Positions 1-8,727 of a stretch of DNA of 64,000 bases are shown piece by piece. Origin of the DNA: CAVPKN01 sp963832835 (GTDB lineage: Bacteria > Chlamydiota > Chlamydiia > Chlamydiales > JAAKFR01). The stretch spans positions 496,001 to 560,000 of the forward strand of contig CAWHVD010000001.1 of the NCBI GenBank assembly GCA_963832835.1, written 5' to 3'. Position numbers and translations under genes: made by a program. The notes beneath the pieces are model-generated. The model searched no databases. It saw only the letters and a list, made by a program, of their open reading frames with translations, and was not told where the DNA came from. Numbering within the stretch: the stretch's first letter is position 1; every line of letters starts with the position of its first letter.

Positions 1-427
1 TAGCCGCCACTTTGCGGATTTCAAAAGAGTTTTGAGTGTCTAACGCTTCCTGCATGAGGTAGGGCATCACAAAGCGGGCTCGGTCGCCCCATAAGGTGCG
101 CAGCGCATGATAGTCTTGCACGCTTCTTGTTTGATGGGACTCAGAGAGCTGCTTTAATCCATCTCGAATTTGGCTGCTTGTTAATGAGGGCCAGCTATTC
201 CACAAAATGGGCAGAGTCAGCCCATAATGTTCACGGAATAGGAAGTATTGATTTTCACCTGTTACTGCTGATTCACCGGTTGAACGCGATGCTTCTCCTG
301 TGGGGCTGACACTGGCCTGTGTGGTCGGTTCACCCGGCGCTAAGTTCAGTATAACGAAGTTCACCAGAATAATTACAAACAGCGTGAGAGGTAGTAAAAG
401 CAGTCGTCGGATGATGTAGGATGTCAT
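1..427 (-). CDS. oppB: Oligopeptide ABC transporter permease OppB/DppB, N-terminal part
   Basis: The gene runs off the left edge; the first 142 codons are open. The ATG at 427-425 overlaps the TGA of the upstream binding-protein gene (ATGA), which indicates translational coupling in an opp operon. The protein starts MTSYIIRRLLLLPLTLFVI, the usual DppB/OppB opening of an Arg-rich cytoplasmic tip and first membrane helix, followed by NFVILNLAPGEP. A hydrophilic stretch of about 100 residues follows before any second helix, longer than in typical OppB. The family forms half of the inner-membrane channel that imports peptides. Identity rests on the N-terminus and on the adjacent OppA. Confidence 0.8.
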   Translation of the reverse strand, partial: MTSYIIRRLLLLPLTLFVIILVNFVILNLAPGEPTTQASVSPTGEASRSTGESAVTGENQYFLFREHYGLTLPILWNSWPSLTSSQIRDGLKQLSESHQTRSVQDYHALRTLWGDRARFVMPYLMQEALDTQNSFEIRKVAA

Positions 428-2484
428 TTAGAAAGCCAAATCGATTGTAAATGAGGTTCGGGGATGTCGGCGCCAGGTATAAGATCTTGTTGTTCTTTAG
501 GGACGAAGAGGTTGTGGACGTATTCTCGATATAGAAGGCGCACCTTAGGAGTATACAAGAAGGTATAGGGAACCTCTTGATGGATAATGCGGTGGAACTG
601 ATGATAGAGTGCGGTTCGTTTGGGTTTATCGTATTCGTAATTTAGCTCCTCTATGATCGAGTCGATCTGTGTGTTGGCAAAACCTATTGCGTTGGAAGAT
701 CCTTTCTCATGAGCTCCAGATGAATGCCACAGTTGACGTGGGTCCTCGGGAGGGGTTCCTAGCCTCCACCCCATGAAAATAGCATCGAAACTTTTGTCAT
801 CAAATTGACGTGAGAGATCCGCAATATCAACGCCACAAAGCTCGCATTGAACACCAATGCTGCGCAGCACTGTTGTGATGTATTCTGAGATGACCTTTGT
901 GGAGAGGCTTTTGACAAAGTAGTACATTTTGAAACGAAAAGGGACCCGCTGTCCATCCACAATTTTATCTCGAATACCATCGCCATCCAAATCGACCCAT
1001 CCTGCTTCTTCCAATAGGCGCCTAGCTTCTTCCGGATGATAAGGATAAGGTGTTATCGATGGATCATATGAGGGAGAAGATAAAAAAAAGGGACCTGTAA
1101 TGCCCACTGCCATTAAATTGAGATTTTGTTCAATAATCCTGCCCCGGTCGATTGCAAGAGTCAGTGCCTTGCGTACCCTCTCGTCAGCGAAAAAAGGCTT
1201 AGTTTGGTTCCAACCGATATAGAAATAGCTCAAATCGACGTAATCCAGAGTTTTAATCGCTTGATGGCGCTCCTTTTGGCTTTTGTATTCGTCGCTTGTC
1301 AAAAAGGTATCTAGTTCTGCGAGTTGATTAGGGGAGAGGGTACAAACATCGATTTTCCCCGTCTTGAAATCTTGCCAAACTGCATCTAAGCTTTCTTTAA
1401 ATGTGAATTTTATCCCTTCGATCAACGAAGCATAAGGATTGAAGTGGTGGGGGTTGCGTTTTAAAGAAATCCCTTCGTCGGTCATGCCATCGAAAAGATA
1501 GGGGCCACAGCTTACAATGACATTCTTAGCCCAATGCTGACTAAAATTTTGAGCCCATACAGAACTTTTACGATAAATAGCGGGATCTGCCTCATCGTCG
1601 ATAATTTTCTCACCATCGGCAAAATGCTGGTACACAAAACGTGGTAGGGGTTGTAATCCCCCTGTTATGCCCAGTGCTGTATATTTCACCTGCTTGGTAT
1701 CCTCCCCAGCAATAGAACGTGCTTTCCAACGCACGATAAAAGTCGTGTCGTTCAGCACCGTCAAAGATTCAATGTCATTTAAATAGGTTCTTAGTGATAC
1801 GGCTTTAGCTTCATGGAGATAGGGATTCATCACTGCATCGTAGCAGAACTTAAAGTCATGAGCTGTGACGCGGTGTTTTTGCAGAAAATGGGGGGCCAGC
1901 TCGAATGTATCTGGAAAATGGGCCCTTTGCAGAGGAGCCCAGTAGGCATCATCGCGCAAGAAGACCCAATATTCATTTACACCAGGTTTATCAACGCAAG
2001 GCCTTGCTTCTATTTTAATCCCCAAAGAAGGTGACAAAGTTTCATAACACCCTGTCTTAAGATCGGCCACGGCAAGAGTGCACAGACTCTGCATTTCGTG
2101 CACATCTTTGAAGTTGTTGAATGGGTGGAGGTTTTCTGGTTTACCAATCAAACCCCTTTTAAGAACTCCCTGAGGGCGGAAATGATTTCCCAATAGCTGA
2201 GGCAGCTTTGTGCTGCAGTAAGCATCGGTCACTAATAGATTAGGATGACGGGCATCAGATAAGTGATTTTCATTTTTCGCTGACACCGGCGCACCTATTT
2301 GCAGTGCATGCAAATCACGCGAGATTTTATGTTGCAAAGAGGCAGTCTCTTCATGCAATTGCTTCATCTCTTGACGGAGTTGTTTCAGATCGTGTTCTTG
2401 CAAAAGTGAAGACCAATAGAGCATGCCGCCCAACATCAAAGCGATCACTGCAAACAGCCCTTTTAGGACATTTCTCATTTTCAT
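424..2484 (-). CDS. oppA: Oligopeptide ABC transporter substrate-binding protein (OppA-like, SBP_bac_5)
   Basis: About 686 residues from ATG 2484; the frame also opens at a TTG six codons earlier, and neither start has a clear Shine-Dalgarno. A signal-anchor helix (residues about 5-25) is followed by a short heptad-like stretch and then the extracytoplasmic peptide-binding fold. Family signatures include VTAHDFKFCYDAV and VRKALTLAIDRGRI, plus a Ca-loop-like DLDGDGIRD segment. It would capture peptides and hand them to OppB/OppC. There is no lipobox cysteine, so it is probably held by the N-terminal helix. It is longer than typical OppA (about 540 residues) because of the N-terminal extension. 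It resembles the extra OppA paralogues of chlamydiae. Confidence 0.85.
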   Translation of the reverse strand: MKMRNVLKGLFAVIALMLGGMLYWSSLLQEHDLKQLRQEMKQLHEETASLQHKISRDLHALQIGAPVSAKNENHLSDARHPNLLVTDAYCSTKLPQLLGNHFRPQGVLKRGLIGKPENLHPFNNFKDVHEMQSLCTLAVADLKTGCYETLSPSLGIKIEARPCVDKPGVNEYWVFLRDDAYWAPLQRAHFPDTFELAPHFLQKHRVTAHDFKFCYDAVMNPYLHEAKAVSLRTYLNDIESLTVLNDTTFIVRWKARSIAGEDTKQVKYTALGITGGLQPLPRFVYQHFADGEKIIDDEADPAIYRKSSVWAQNFSQHWAKNVIVSCGPYLFDGMTDEGISLKRNPHHFNPYASLIEGIKFTFKESLDAVWQDFKTGKIDVCTLSPNQLAELDTFLTSDEYKSQKERHQAIKTLDYVDLSYFYIGWNQTKPFFADERVRKALTLAIDRGRIIEQNLNLMAVGITGPFFLSSPSYDPSITPYPYHPEEARRLLEEAGWVDLDGDGIRDKIVDGQRVPFRFKMYYFVKSLSTKVISEYITTVLRSIGVQCELCGVDIADLSRQFDDKSFDAIFMGWRLGTPPEDPRQLWHSSGAHEKGSSNAIGFANTQIDSIIEELNYEYDKPKRTALYHQFHRIIHQEVPYTFLYTPKVRLLYREYVHNLFVPKEQQDLIPGADIPEPHLQSIWLSK

Positions 2485-2557
2485 ATTTTTAGAAAGCCAC
2501 AATAGCCACTAAAGTGCAAGGGAGCATTCCAATACGGGAGTTTTGCAATTGGCTCTT

Positions 2558-3961
2558 CTATTTGACTTTGTAGCCGGCGAGGTTGCTTAAGCCATCATAA
2601 GCGGCATATTTGTATAGGTCATGCAGTGAGGGGAAGTTGTAGACTTTACCAATGATATCCAGCAAGGTTTTCTTGTTTTTGATCAAGTTGACTCCTTCGT
2701 GGATCAGTTCAGTGGCCAAGTGGCCGATGATATGCACGCCGAGGATGGTTAACTCATCGCGTGAAAAAATTAATTTGAGCATCCCTTTTTCGGCTCCCAT
2801 GATTTTCCCTCGGGGCATGTTGCGGTGATAAGCAACTCCTATGTTGTAGGGGATGCCTTGCTCCACTGCCTGTTCTTCACTAATCCCAGCGGTGGAAATT
2901 TCTGGGACAGTATAAATTCCATAAGGGACTATGAGTGCTAATTCCTCGATGTCCTTTGTTTGGAAAATATGGGCAACAGCAACCCTTCCCTGATCCATAC
3001 TTGTGCTAGCCAATGCCGGAAAGCCGATCACATCCCCGACAGCGTAAATATTGGGTACAATAGTCTGGTATTTCTCATTCACTTTAATAATCTTGCGCTC
3101 ATTGACCTCAATTCCCACCTTTTCTAAATGGAGTGAGTCAGTATTTCCATTGCGACCGGCTGCATATAGGAACATATCTACATTCAGCACTTTTTCATTA
3201 TCAAGCACGACTTGAAGTTCTTCTTGCTCGGTTGTGGGGACGGTAATCTGCTTCACATTCATATTAAATAGCAGCTCAATCTCATCCTGGCGCATGCATT
3301 CGAAGAGATGGCCTACAATTTCTTTGTCTATGAATGTGAGGATCTTGTCATTTCTGTTGATGAGGTAGACTTTTGTGCCCATGGTGGAGAAAATAGTGGC
3401 ATATTCACACCCGATGACGCCAGCTCCGAGTACAGCAATCGATTTTGGAAAGCGGGTGATATTTAAAATGGTGTCGGAATCATGAACCTTTTTTTCTTCA
3501 AAGGGGATGTTCTGGGGATGAAAAGGGCAAGATCCGGTCGCAATAAGGATGAAATCGCCGCTTATTGTTTTTGGGGAATTGCTTTGGATATGTATTTTAT
3601 GAGCATCTTCGAATGAGGCAATCCCATGGAAAATGTCGATTTTGTGGCGGAGCAAGTTTTTATGCACCTCTCTCGATTCGGTTTCAATGACATAATTCTT
3701 GCGGTGCATGAAGGTTTCGATCGTCGCATTGCCTGCAATGTCACGATCGATACCATAAAGACCCTTATCATATTTACCAGATAGGTAGAGGGCTGTTTCT
3801 TTTAATGTCTTGGAAGGAAGAGTTCCGGTAACAACCCCTGCGCCACCATAGAGCATGGATTGTTCGACGAGGGCTACTTTATGTCCAAAGTAAGCTGCTT
3901 TCACTGCAGCTTTTTCGCCAGCGGGTCCTGATCCGATGACAATTAGTTCATAATGATCCAT
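2558..3961 (-). CDS. sthA: Soluble pyridine nucleotide transhydrogenase-like flavoprotein (SthA type)
   Basis: 467 residues from ATG 3961, chosen over an in-frame codon at 3982 because CGGGAG sits about 8 nt upstream and the protein then begins MDHYELIVIGSGPAGE, the FAD Rossmann motif. A second Rossmann motif (VLGAGVIGCEYA), the FAD motif IYAVGDVIG and the C-terminal dimer segment (HIIGHLATELIHEG) are present. The CxxxxC redox pair of lipoamide dehydrogenase is absent: the position reads GGAGVVTGTLPSK, as in SthA, which moves hydride between NADPH and NAD+. Dihydrolipoamide dehydrogenase is therefore rejected. The leader contains a terminator-like hairpin (separate entry). SthA is the best family guess; another group-I disulfide-reductase relative without the cysteines is possible. 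Confidence 0.8.
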   Translation of the reverse strand: MDHYELIVIGSGPAGEKAAVKAAYFGHKVALVEQSMLYGGAGVVTGTLPSKTLKETALYLSGKYDKGLYGIDRDIAGNATIETFMHRKNYVIETESREVHKNLLRHKIDIFHGIASFEDAHKIHIQSNSPKTISGDFILIATGSCPFHPQNIPFEEKKVHDSDTILNITRFPKSIAVLGAGVIGCEYATIFSTMGTKVYLINRNDKILTFIDKEIVGHLFECMRQDEIELLFNMNVKQITVPTTEQEELQVVLDNEKVLNVDMFLYAAGRNGNTDSLHLEKVGIEVNERKIIKVNEKYQTIVPNIYAVGDVIGFPALASTSMDQGRVAVAHIFQTKDIEELALIVPYGIYTVPEISTAGISEEQAVEQGIPYNIGVAYHRNMPRGKIMGAEKGMLKLIFSRDELTILGVHIIGHLATELIHEGVNLIKNKKTLLDIIGKVYNFPSLHDLYKYAAYDGLSNLAGYKVK

Positions 3962-3968
3962 AAAAAAA

Positions 3969-4002
3969 ACTCCCGAAAACATAGTCTAACATTTTCGGGA
4001 GT
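3969..4002 (-). terminator. Terminator-like hairpin in the sthA leader
   Basis: On the minus strand an 11-bp perfect stem (ACTCCCGAAAA / TTTTCGGGAGT) with a 12-nt loop is followed directly by eight T residues, and the next codon is the sthA ATG (3961). The right arm contains the CGGGAG that serves as the Shine-Dalgarno. The structure could therefore both end transcription and hide the ribosome site. A candidate promoter lies about 40 bp upstream. Confidence 0.65.
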
Positions 4003-4042
4003 GTCTACACTTCAGCCGTGCAAATCAAGAATTATTTAACTA

Positions 4043-4071
4043 TTTATCTGCCTATCGCAAATAGTCGTCAA
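4043..4071 (-). promoter_or_regulatory. Candidate sigma70-type promoter for sthA
   Basis: On the minus strand TTGACG (4071-4066) and GATAAA (4048-4043) are separated by 17 bp, just downstream of the neighbouring gene's stop. A start near 4036 gives a leader of about 75 nt that contains the hairpin. The -10 match is only moderate. Confidence 0.4.
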
Positions 4072-4075
4072 TTTT

Positions 4076-4786
4076 TTAGTCGCACTCGCGTTTGAGCAGG
4101 ATATTGTCCAAGAAGTAGTCGAAGTAATCGCGCACACCATTTGGCTTCACGCACTGCAACGTGTAAGCATTGAAATGCGTAACCACAGCACGTGCTTTGA
4201 CGATTAAATTCTGGATGTAATCATGTGTGACATAGTCCATGACCCAGTCGCCATTTGCAGCTTGGAAAACGACATGGCTAATCAATGTAAAAGGATAGTG
4301 ATCAACAGTGCGTAGCACAGTATTAAACCAGGCCGCAGGATCGATATTTCCAAGGGGAGGATAATAGCCTGCCAAAGAATAAAGCACGGCGTTGTCATAG
4401 GCATAAGCAGTCAGAAGAGTTGAATTTTGGCTGATAGCGGGTTTTTGAGGAAAACGGATAAATACCTTTTCCATCCCAAAATTTGCCCTATAACGGCTCC
4501 AGCTCACATAGCTGCTATGAGAGCGGTTCCAGCTCTTGGGAATGCAAGCAGAGGGATTTGCCCGTGTTTGAAATAAAGATCTCGCTTCCTCTTCAGGTTC
4601 GCAGTGTTCACACGCTTGTGGTGAATCTTCATCGTCATCATCTTCTGTGAAGATAGGCTCTTCAGCAGCAAAAGGAATAGAAGTACAAAATGTGACATTT
4701 TCATCGGTCTCTTCAAAGAACGAATCATCACTTGCGTAAACAAATGCAGTGCAGCATATTAAAAACATTGAAAAAAGCGTCTTCAT
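4076..4786 (-). CDS. Exported protein of unknown function
   Basis: 236 residues from ATG 4786, chosen because AGGGA lies 5 nt upstream and the protein then starts with a Sec signal peptide (MKTLFSMFLICCTAFVYAS, likely cleaved near residue 19). An acidic low-complexity stretch follows (EDDDDEDS, about residues 47-54), then a Cys-x2-Cys pair. The rest is a globular, Tyr/Trp-rich domain with VSWSRYRANFGMEKVFIRFP and YFDYFLDNILLKRECD at the end. I do not recognise the family. Periplasmic or outer-membrane location is inferred from the signal peptide. Confidence 0.75.
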   Translation of the reverse strand: MKTLFSMFLICCTAFVYASDDSFFEETDENVTFCTSIPFAAEEPIFTEDDDDEDSPQACEHCEPEEEARSLFQTRANPSACIPKSWNRSHSSYVSWSRYRANFGMEKVFIRFPQKPAISQNSTLLTAYAYDNAVLYSLAGYYPPLGNIDPAAWFNTVLRTVDHYPFTLISHVVFQAANGDWVMDYVTHDYIQNLIVKARAVVTHFNAYTLQCVKPNGVRDYFDYFLDNILLKRECD

Positions 4787-4903
4787 GAAATCCCTGGCCT
4801 TATATTTGGAGTTCAAATAAAGAAAGAGACTAGTCCGATCGTGCTATTTCTTCAATTAAAATTAACATTTGCGTACTTTCGAGCCGCCTGACTCGTCTAT
4901 TTA

Positions 4904-5230
4904 TACCATTTCCAGAAAATAAAGCCATGAAGTGGTACTGGGTAACATGACAGATTTGGATGATCCTAAAAACGGCAGTTCGAGATGGTAAAGTGATGCA
5001 AGATTTTGATTTAGAATCACTTTTAATAGGGGGCGCACATTCCCAAATGGTGAAGGGGCCCCCTAGTGGAAGCGATTCTGGATCAAAAGATTGCGTCAAT
5101 TTGCCGTCTCCAACTGCCGTTTTTAGGATGATCGTTTCGAAGCCTATGTTTTGCATCTAAGCGGGAAGGATCGTTCAAAAATGGCGTGTTATACAGTGCC
5201 AATTTGTGACTTTATTTTCTGGAAATGGTT
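4904..5230. mobile_element. Repeat family A, copy A1, carrying a nested D element
   Basis: Left end TACCATTTCCAG and right end TGGAAATGGTT are inverted, flanked by the 3-bp duplication TTA (4901-4903 and 5231-5233). The core is the family-A sequence found in the other copies, but it is interrupted at the core motif GATGATC by the D element (4966-5126). Without D and its duplication the copy would be about 159 bp, against 161 bp in the standard copies. Confidence 0.85.
4966..5126. mobile_element. Fold-back element D (161 bp) inserted inside repeat A1
   Basis: Both ends read CTAAAAACGGCAGTT inward, and the inverted arms stay about three-quarters identical over roughly 69 bp. The 7-bp core motif GATGATC, present once in intact A copies, is duplicated at 4959-4965 and 5127-5133. 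The element has no stop codon in one frame on each strand. Element plus duplication is 168 bp, or 56 codons. It is the only D copy seen in the window. Confidence 0.8.
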
Positions 5231-5262
5231 TTACTTCTCAAGCATTTGCTTTTTTTCGCTGA

Positions 5263-5955
5263 TCAAAAAAGTACAATATGGAAATGAGAAAGAGAATGAG
5301 GGTTTAGGATGTAATGTGGGATTATATTGAGGTCTGCCAATCCTCTCGATAGAGAAAGAGCGCTGACTATCAGGGAAGCGCTCCCCATCCACAGATGGTA
5401 ATTCTTCTGCCTTTTGTGAAAAAAATGTGAGGTACGCATCACGGCAATGAGGGCGGGTGATGTGAAGAGTGCGAATAAAAATCCATTAATCAATCCTCCA
5501 AGAGCAGATGCATTCAAAGCAATCACAGAAAAAACGATGAGTGTTTGTCCGCATGGGAGCAAAACTGTGCATACTCCGAATAAAAACATGCCCTGTCTAG
5601 ATTTTTTCGCAGACAGCCTAGCTAAAATTGTGGAAAGTCGCACTGTTTTGGCCCCCAGCCATGCTGATCCTGGCAAACGCCATTTAAAGATAAGACCTCC
5701 TCCGATGCAGGCTATCCAAAGCCCAAAAAGTAATGAAAAGGCTGCAGAAACATGAAAATGCGCTAGAAATGAGAACAAAACCATTCCCATTTCTGCCGAC
5801 ATAAGCCCTACAGTGGTATAGGCAAAAAGGCGTCCCCCAAAATACCATACTTTATGTGGATGCTTGGCAAGTAACATCATAAGCGGTCCGCACATACCGG
5901 CGCAGTGGAGATTTCCTAAAATATAGATCGGCAGGAGTGAGAAAAAAGCACTCAT
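5263..5955 (-). CDS. SafE/TauE-like (UreH/DsbD_2 fold) membrane protein
   Basis: 230 residues with about six membrane helices. The N-terminus LHCAGMCGPLMMLL carries the CxxxCGP motif typical of the UreH/SafE-like domain that often accompanies haem-copper oxidase maturation or metal export. A second half has FLFGVCTVLLPCGQTLIVF, giving the pseudo-repeat of the DsbD-like fold. Its ATG overlaps the stop of a small upstream membrane protein (ATGA), so the two are probably translationally coupled. A role in metal handling or cytochrome oxidase assembly is inferred from the family; no oxidase gene is in the window. Confidence 0.75.
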   Translation of the reverse strand: MSAFFSLLPIYILGNLHCAGMCGPLMMLLAKHPHKVWYFGGRLFAYTTVGLMSAEMGMVLFSFLAHFHVSAAFSLLFGLWIACIGGGLIFKWRLPGSAWLGAKTVRLSTILARLSAKKSRQGMFLFGVCTVLLPCGQTLIVFSVIALNASALGGLINGFLFALFTSPALIAVMRTSHFFHKRQKNYHLWMGSASLIVSALSLSRGLADLNIIPHYILNPHSLSHFHIVLF

Positions 5956-6107
5956 TGTCTACGGGCCATTTCCCGCAGCTGCCCCATCTGTGCGGTATCG
6001 AGTTTATAAGCATTAGATTTACGGCTAAAGGCGACAGTGGTTACGAGGCCCATGACTGCCAAAAAAAAGAGGAGCACGCCCCAAACTGTCATATGAAAGC
6101 TTTTCAT
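5952..6107 (-). CDS. Small single-helix membrane protein
   Basis: 51 residues from ATG 6107 (GTGGGA just upstream), starting MKSFHMTVWGVLLFFLAVMG. It has one membrane helix (about residues 7-27) and a basic, Gln-rich tail ending REMARRQ. The stop overlaps the start of the SafE-like gene. Such small proteins next to SafE/UreH-like genes are often oxidase-assembly accessories, but I cannot assign it to a named family. A longer frame reaches 6185, but that would overlap the divergent glgP start. Confidence 0.6.
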   Translation of the reverse strand: MKSFHMTVWGVLLFFLAVMGLVTTVAFSRKSNAYKLDTAQMGQLREMARRQ

Positions 6108-6150
6108 TATCCCACAAAACGAGTATGTGTTTTTTTTAGATTGGAGCGTA

Positions 6151-8727
6151 ATGGAACCAGATTTTGAAGAGCAAGCGGAAAACATGGCCCAGAAAGTGCG
6201 CCATTATTTTATCACCCAACTGGGACGTGATCCCAAAAAAGCCTATCCTCGGGAGGTCTTTCAGGGGCTTTCCATGGTTCTGCGCGAACAGATCATGATT
6301 AATTGGGGAGCTACTGCGCGCACCATCAACGAAAAAAAAGAGAGACGGCTCTATTACCTGTCGATGGAATATTTGCCAGGTAGGATGCTTGTCAATAACA
6401 TTTCAAATCTGAAGGTTCATGCTTTGATGAAAAAAGTGATGAACAAGCTGGGCTACAATTACAAAGAAACCCTCACCATTGAACCTGACCCTGGACTCGG
6501 TAATGGGGGTTTAGGTCGCTTAGCCTCTTGCTTTTTGGATTCATTGGCAACTCAGCAGTACCCAGCTATAGCTTATGGTCTGCGCTACCAATATGGGGTT
6601 TTTGAACAGCAAATCTGGGAGGGAGTCCAGGTTGAAAAGCCAGACTGCTGGCTATTGAATGAAAATCCTTGGGGATTGCGTCATGACGGAAGTGCTAAAA
6701 CGGTAAAGTTTGCCGGTTTGACCCGAAAGCGGATGAATGGAAACCATGAAATCGTGCTTGATTTACAAGATTATGAAGAGGTTCGCGCCCTTCCATTCGA
6801 TTTTCCTGTAATTGGCTATTCAGAAACAGATCTTTTTAACACCGTCACTCTACGCCTCTGGTCGACTAAAGAATCACCCCATAATTTTCATCTACAGAGG
6901 TATAACGCTGGTCAAATCGGTTCCGCAGCAGAAAATACCGCTCTAACGGATGTTCTTTACCCGAATGATAATCATGAGACGGGAAAACGGATTCGTTTGA
7001 AACAAGAATTTCTGCTCGTATCGGCCTCGCTCCAAGACATGATTCAAAGGCATTTGGAAAACTTTCCTGATCTCAGCAATTTTGCTGACCGAGTGAGGAT
7101 TCAGATCAATGATACGCATCCGGCATTGGTGATACCTGAACTCATACGTCTGCTCACCATGCGTAATGATTTTACCTGGAATGTGGCCAAGGAAGCTGCT
7201 TGCGAAATGGTAGGATTCACTAACCATTCGATCCTTTCTGAAGCTTTAGAGCAATGGAATCGGGATAGATTGGCCTATCTTCTCCCTCGCCAATTTTGGG
7301 TGATCGAACAGCTCAATTTACGTCTATGTGATGAGATACGGCAGAAATATCCAAACAATGAGGACAAAGTCAGGCGGATGTCAATTGACGAAGATGGGCA
7401 ACTACGTATGGCCCATCTAGCCATTTATGGATCGCATAAAGTCAATGGTGTAGGACGGCTGCATGAAGAAATTCTCAAAGAAAAGGTCTTTAGGGACTTT
7501 TATGATATGTATCCAGACAGATTTACCTATGTGACCAATGGTGTTTCCCAAAGACATTGGATATGGCACTGTAACCCACTTTTAGCTGATTTTTTAAATG
7601 ATAGGATAGGTCGAGGGTGGTTGACAGATTTTTCCCAAATTCACCGACTGTCAGAATTTGCCTCCGATCCCCGCTCTCAGGATGCATTTTTGGAGATCAA
7701 AAATGAGAATAAACGCCTTCTCATGCGCTATTTATACGACCACAATCCTACCCGCGACTTATTTGGAAGAATCATCCAACCACACCCAATCGAGATTGAC
7801 CAAAGCTCTCTTTTTGCGGTTCATGTGAAGCGTATTCATGAATATAAGCGACAATTGATGAATGCGTTGCATTTGATTATGGTCTATTTTGAACTCCTCG
7901 AAAACCCCCAATCCCACCCAGTCAAGAGGACCGTTATTGTTGCTGGTAAAGCAGCAGCAGGTTATCAGATTGCCAAAAACGTCATTCAGCTTTTTTGTTG
8001 CATAGCACGTAAAATCAACCGCGACCCATTAATCCAGGATAAGCTGAAGATCATTTTCGTTGAAAATTACTGTGTCACGCGTGCCGAAGTCATTATTCCT
8101 GCAGCAGATCTTTCAGAGCAGATCTCTACAGCTGGCATGGAGGCATCGGGTACTGGAAATATGAAGCTTGCTATGAACGGAGCCCTGACCATTGGCACAG
8201 AAGATGGGGCTAATATTGAAATGCGCGAGGCAATTGGAGACAGCTGGTGGCCTTTCTCGTTTGGTGCAAGAGCACATGAATTAGAAAAACTCCGCCAAAA
8301 CAACGCCTATAGCCCCTGGGATATTTACTCGAAAAATGCCAAAATCAAACGAGCAGTGGATGCATTAAAAGATGGTACATTTGCCTCCACAGGTAGTGAG
8401 GATGAGGCTTTACATTTTCTATTTGATACCCTAATGATGGGATATAATGGTAATAGGTCCGATTGTTATTTTATCCTTTATGATCTTCAAAGCTATTACG
8501 AAGCTGAGCGGCGGGTAGAGATGCTTTATACCCAGCCGCGAAGGTGGGCTGAAATGGCTATCCATAATATGGCTGGGATGGGAGATTTCTCATCAGATAA
8601 GGCAGTTCAGCGCTATGCCGAGCAAATCTGGAACATAAAACCCCTTCCTGTTAATCCCGGCATTGTGGAAGAGGTGCGCGCTATTTATGAGGCATCTAAC
8701 CCCATCAAAGAGTCTCTCAGACAGTAA
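6151..8727 (+). CDS. glgP: Glycogen/starch phosphorylase
   Basis: 858 residues from ATG 6151, preceded by GGAG 5 nt upstream; this is preferred to 6127. The enzyme releases glucose-1-phosphate from alpha-1,4-glucan. The N-terminal family signatures YYLSMEYLPGR and NGGLGRLASCFLDS, and the pyridoxal-phosphate motif EASGTGNMKLAMNGAL with the Schiff-base lysine at about residue 672, are intact. Length matches the family. With glgC at 25.7 kb it belongs to the chlamydial glycogen cycle. It diverges from the small SafE-linked operon, and its 3' end overlaps a convergent small gene by 11 bp. Confidence 0.95.
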   Translation: MEPDFEEQAENMAQKVRHYFITQLGRDPKKAYPREVFQGLSMVLREQIMINWGATARTINEKKERRLYYLSMEYLPGRMLVNNISNLKVHALMKKVMNKLGYNYKETLTIEPDPGLGNGGLGRLASCFLDSLATQQYPAIAYGLRYQYGVFEQQIWEGVQVEKPDCWLLNENPWGLRHDGSAKTVKFAGLTRKRMNGNHEIVLDLQDYEEVRALPFDFPVIGYSETDLFNTVTLRLWSTKESPHNFHLQRYNAGQIGSAAENTALTDVLYPNDNHETGKRIRLKQEFLLVSASLQDMIQRHLENFPDLSNFADRVRIQINDTHPALVIPELIRLLTMRNDFTWNVAKEAACEMVGFTNHSILSEALEQWNRDRLAYLLPRQFWVIEQLNLRLCDEIRQKYPNNEDKVRRMSIDEDGQLRMAHLAIYGSHKVNGVGRLHEEILKEKVFRDFYDMYPDRFTYVTNGVSQRHWIWHCNPLLADFLNDRIGRGWLTDFSQIHRLSEFASDPRSQDAFLEIKNENKRLLMRYLYDHNPTRDLFGRIIQPHPIEIDQSSLFAVHVKRIHEYKRQLMNALHLIMVYFELLENPQSHPVKRTVIVAGKAAAGYQIAKNVIQLFCCIARKINRDPLIQDKLKIIFVENYCVTRAEVIIPAADLSEQISTAGMEASGTGNMKLAMNGALTIGTEDGANIEMREAIGDSWWPFSFGARAHELEKLRQNNAYSPWDIYSKNAKIKRAVDALKDGTFASTGSEDEALHFLFDTLMMGYNGNRSDCYFILYDLQSYYEAERRVEMLYTQPRRWAEMAIHNMAGMGDFSSDKAVQRYAEQIWNIKPLPVNPGIVEEVRAIYEASNPIKESLRQ

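Noticed and set aside
2558..3961. Dihydrolipoamide dehydrogenase
   Set aside because: The CxxxxC redox pair is missing, so the transhydrogenase-like annotation fits better.
4830..5160. Open frames of 108 (minus) and 66 (plus) codons over repeat A1/D
   Set aside because: They translate repeat sequence; the stop-free nature of D is reported as a property of the element, not as a gene.
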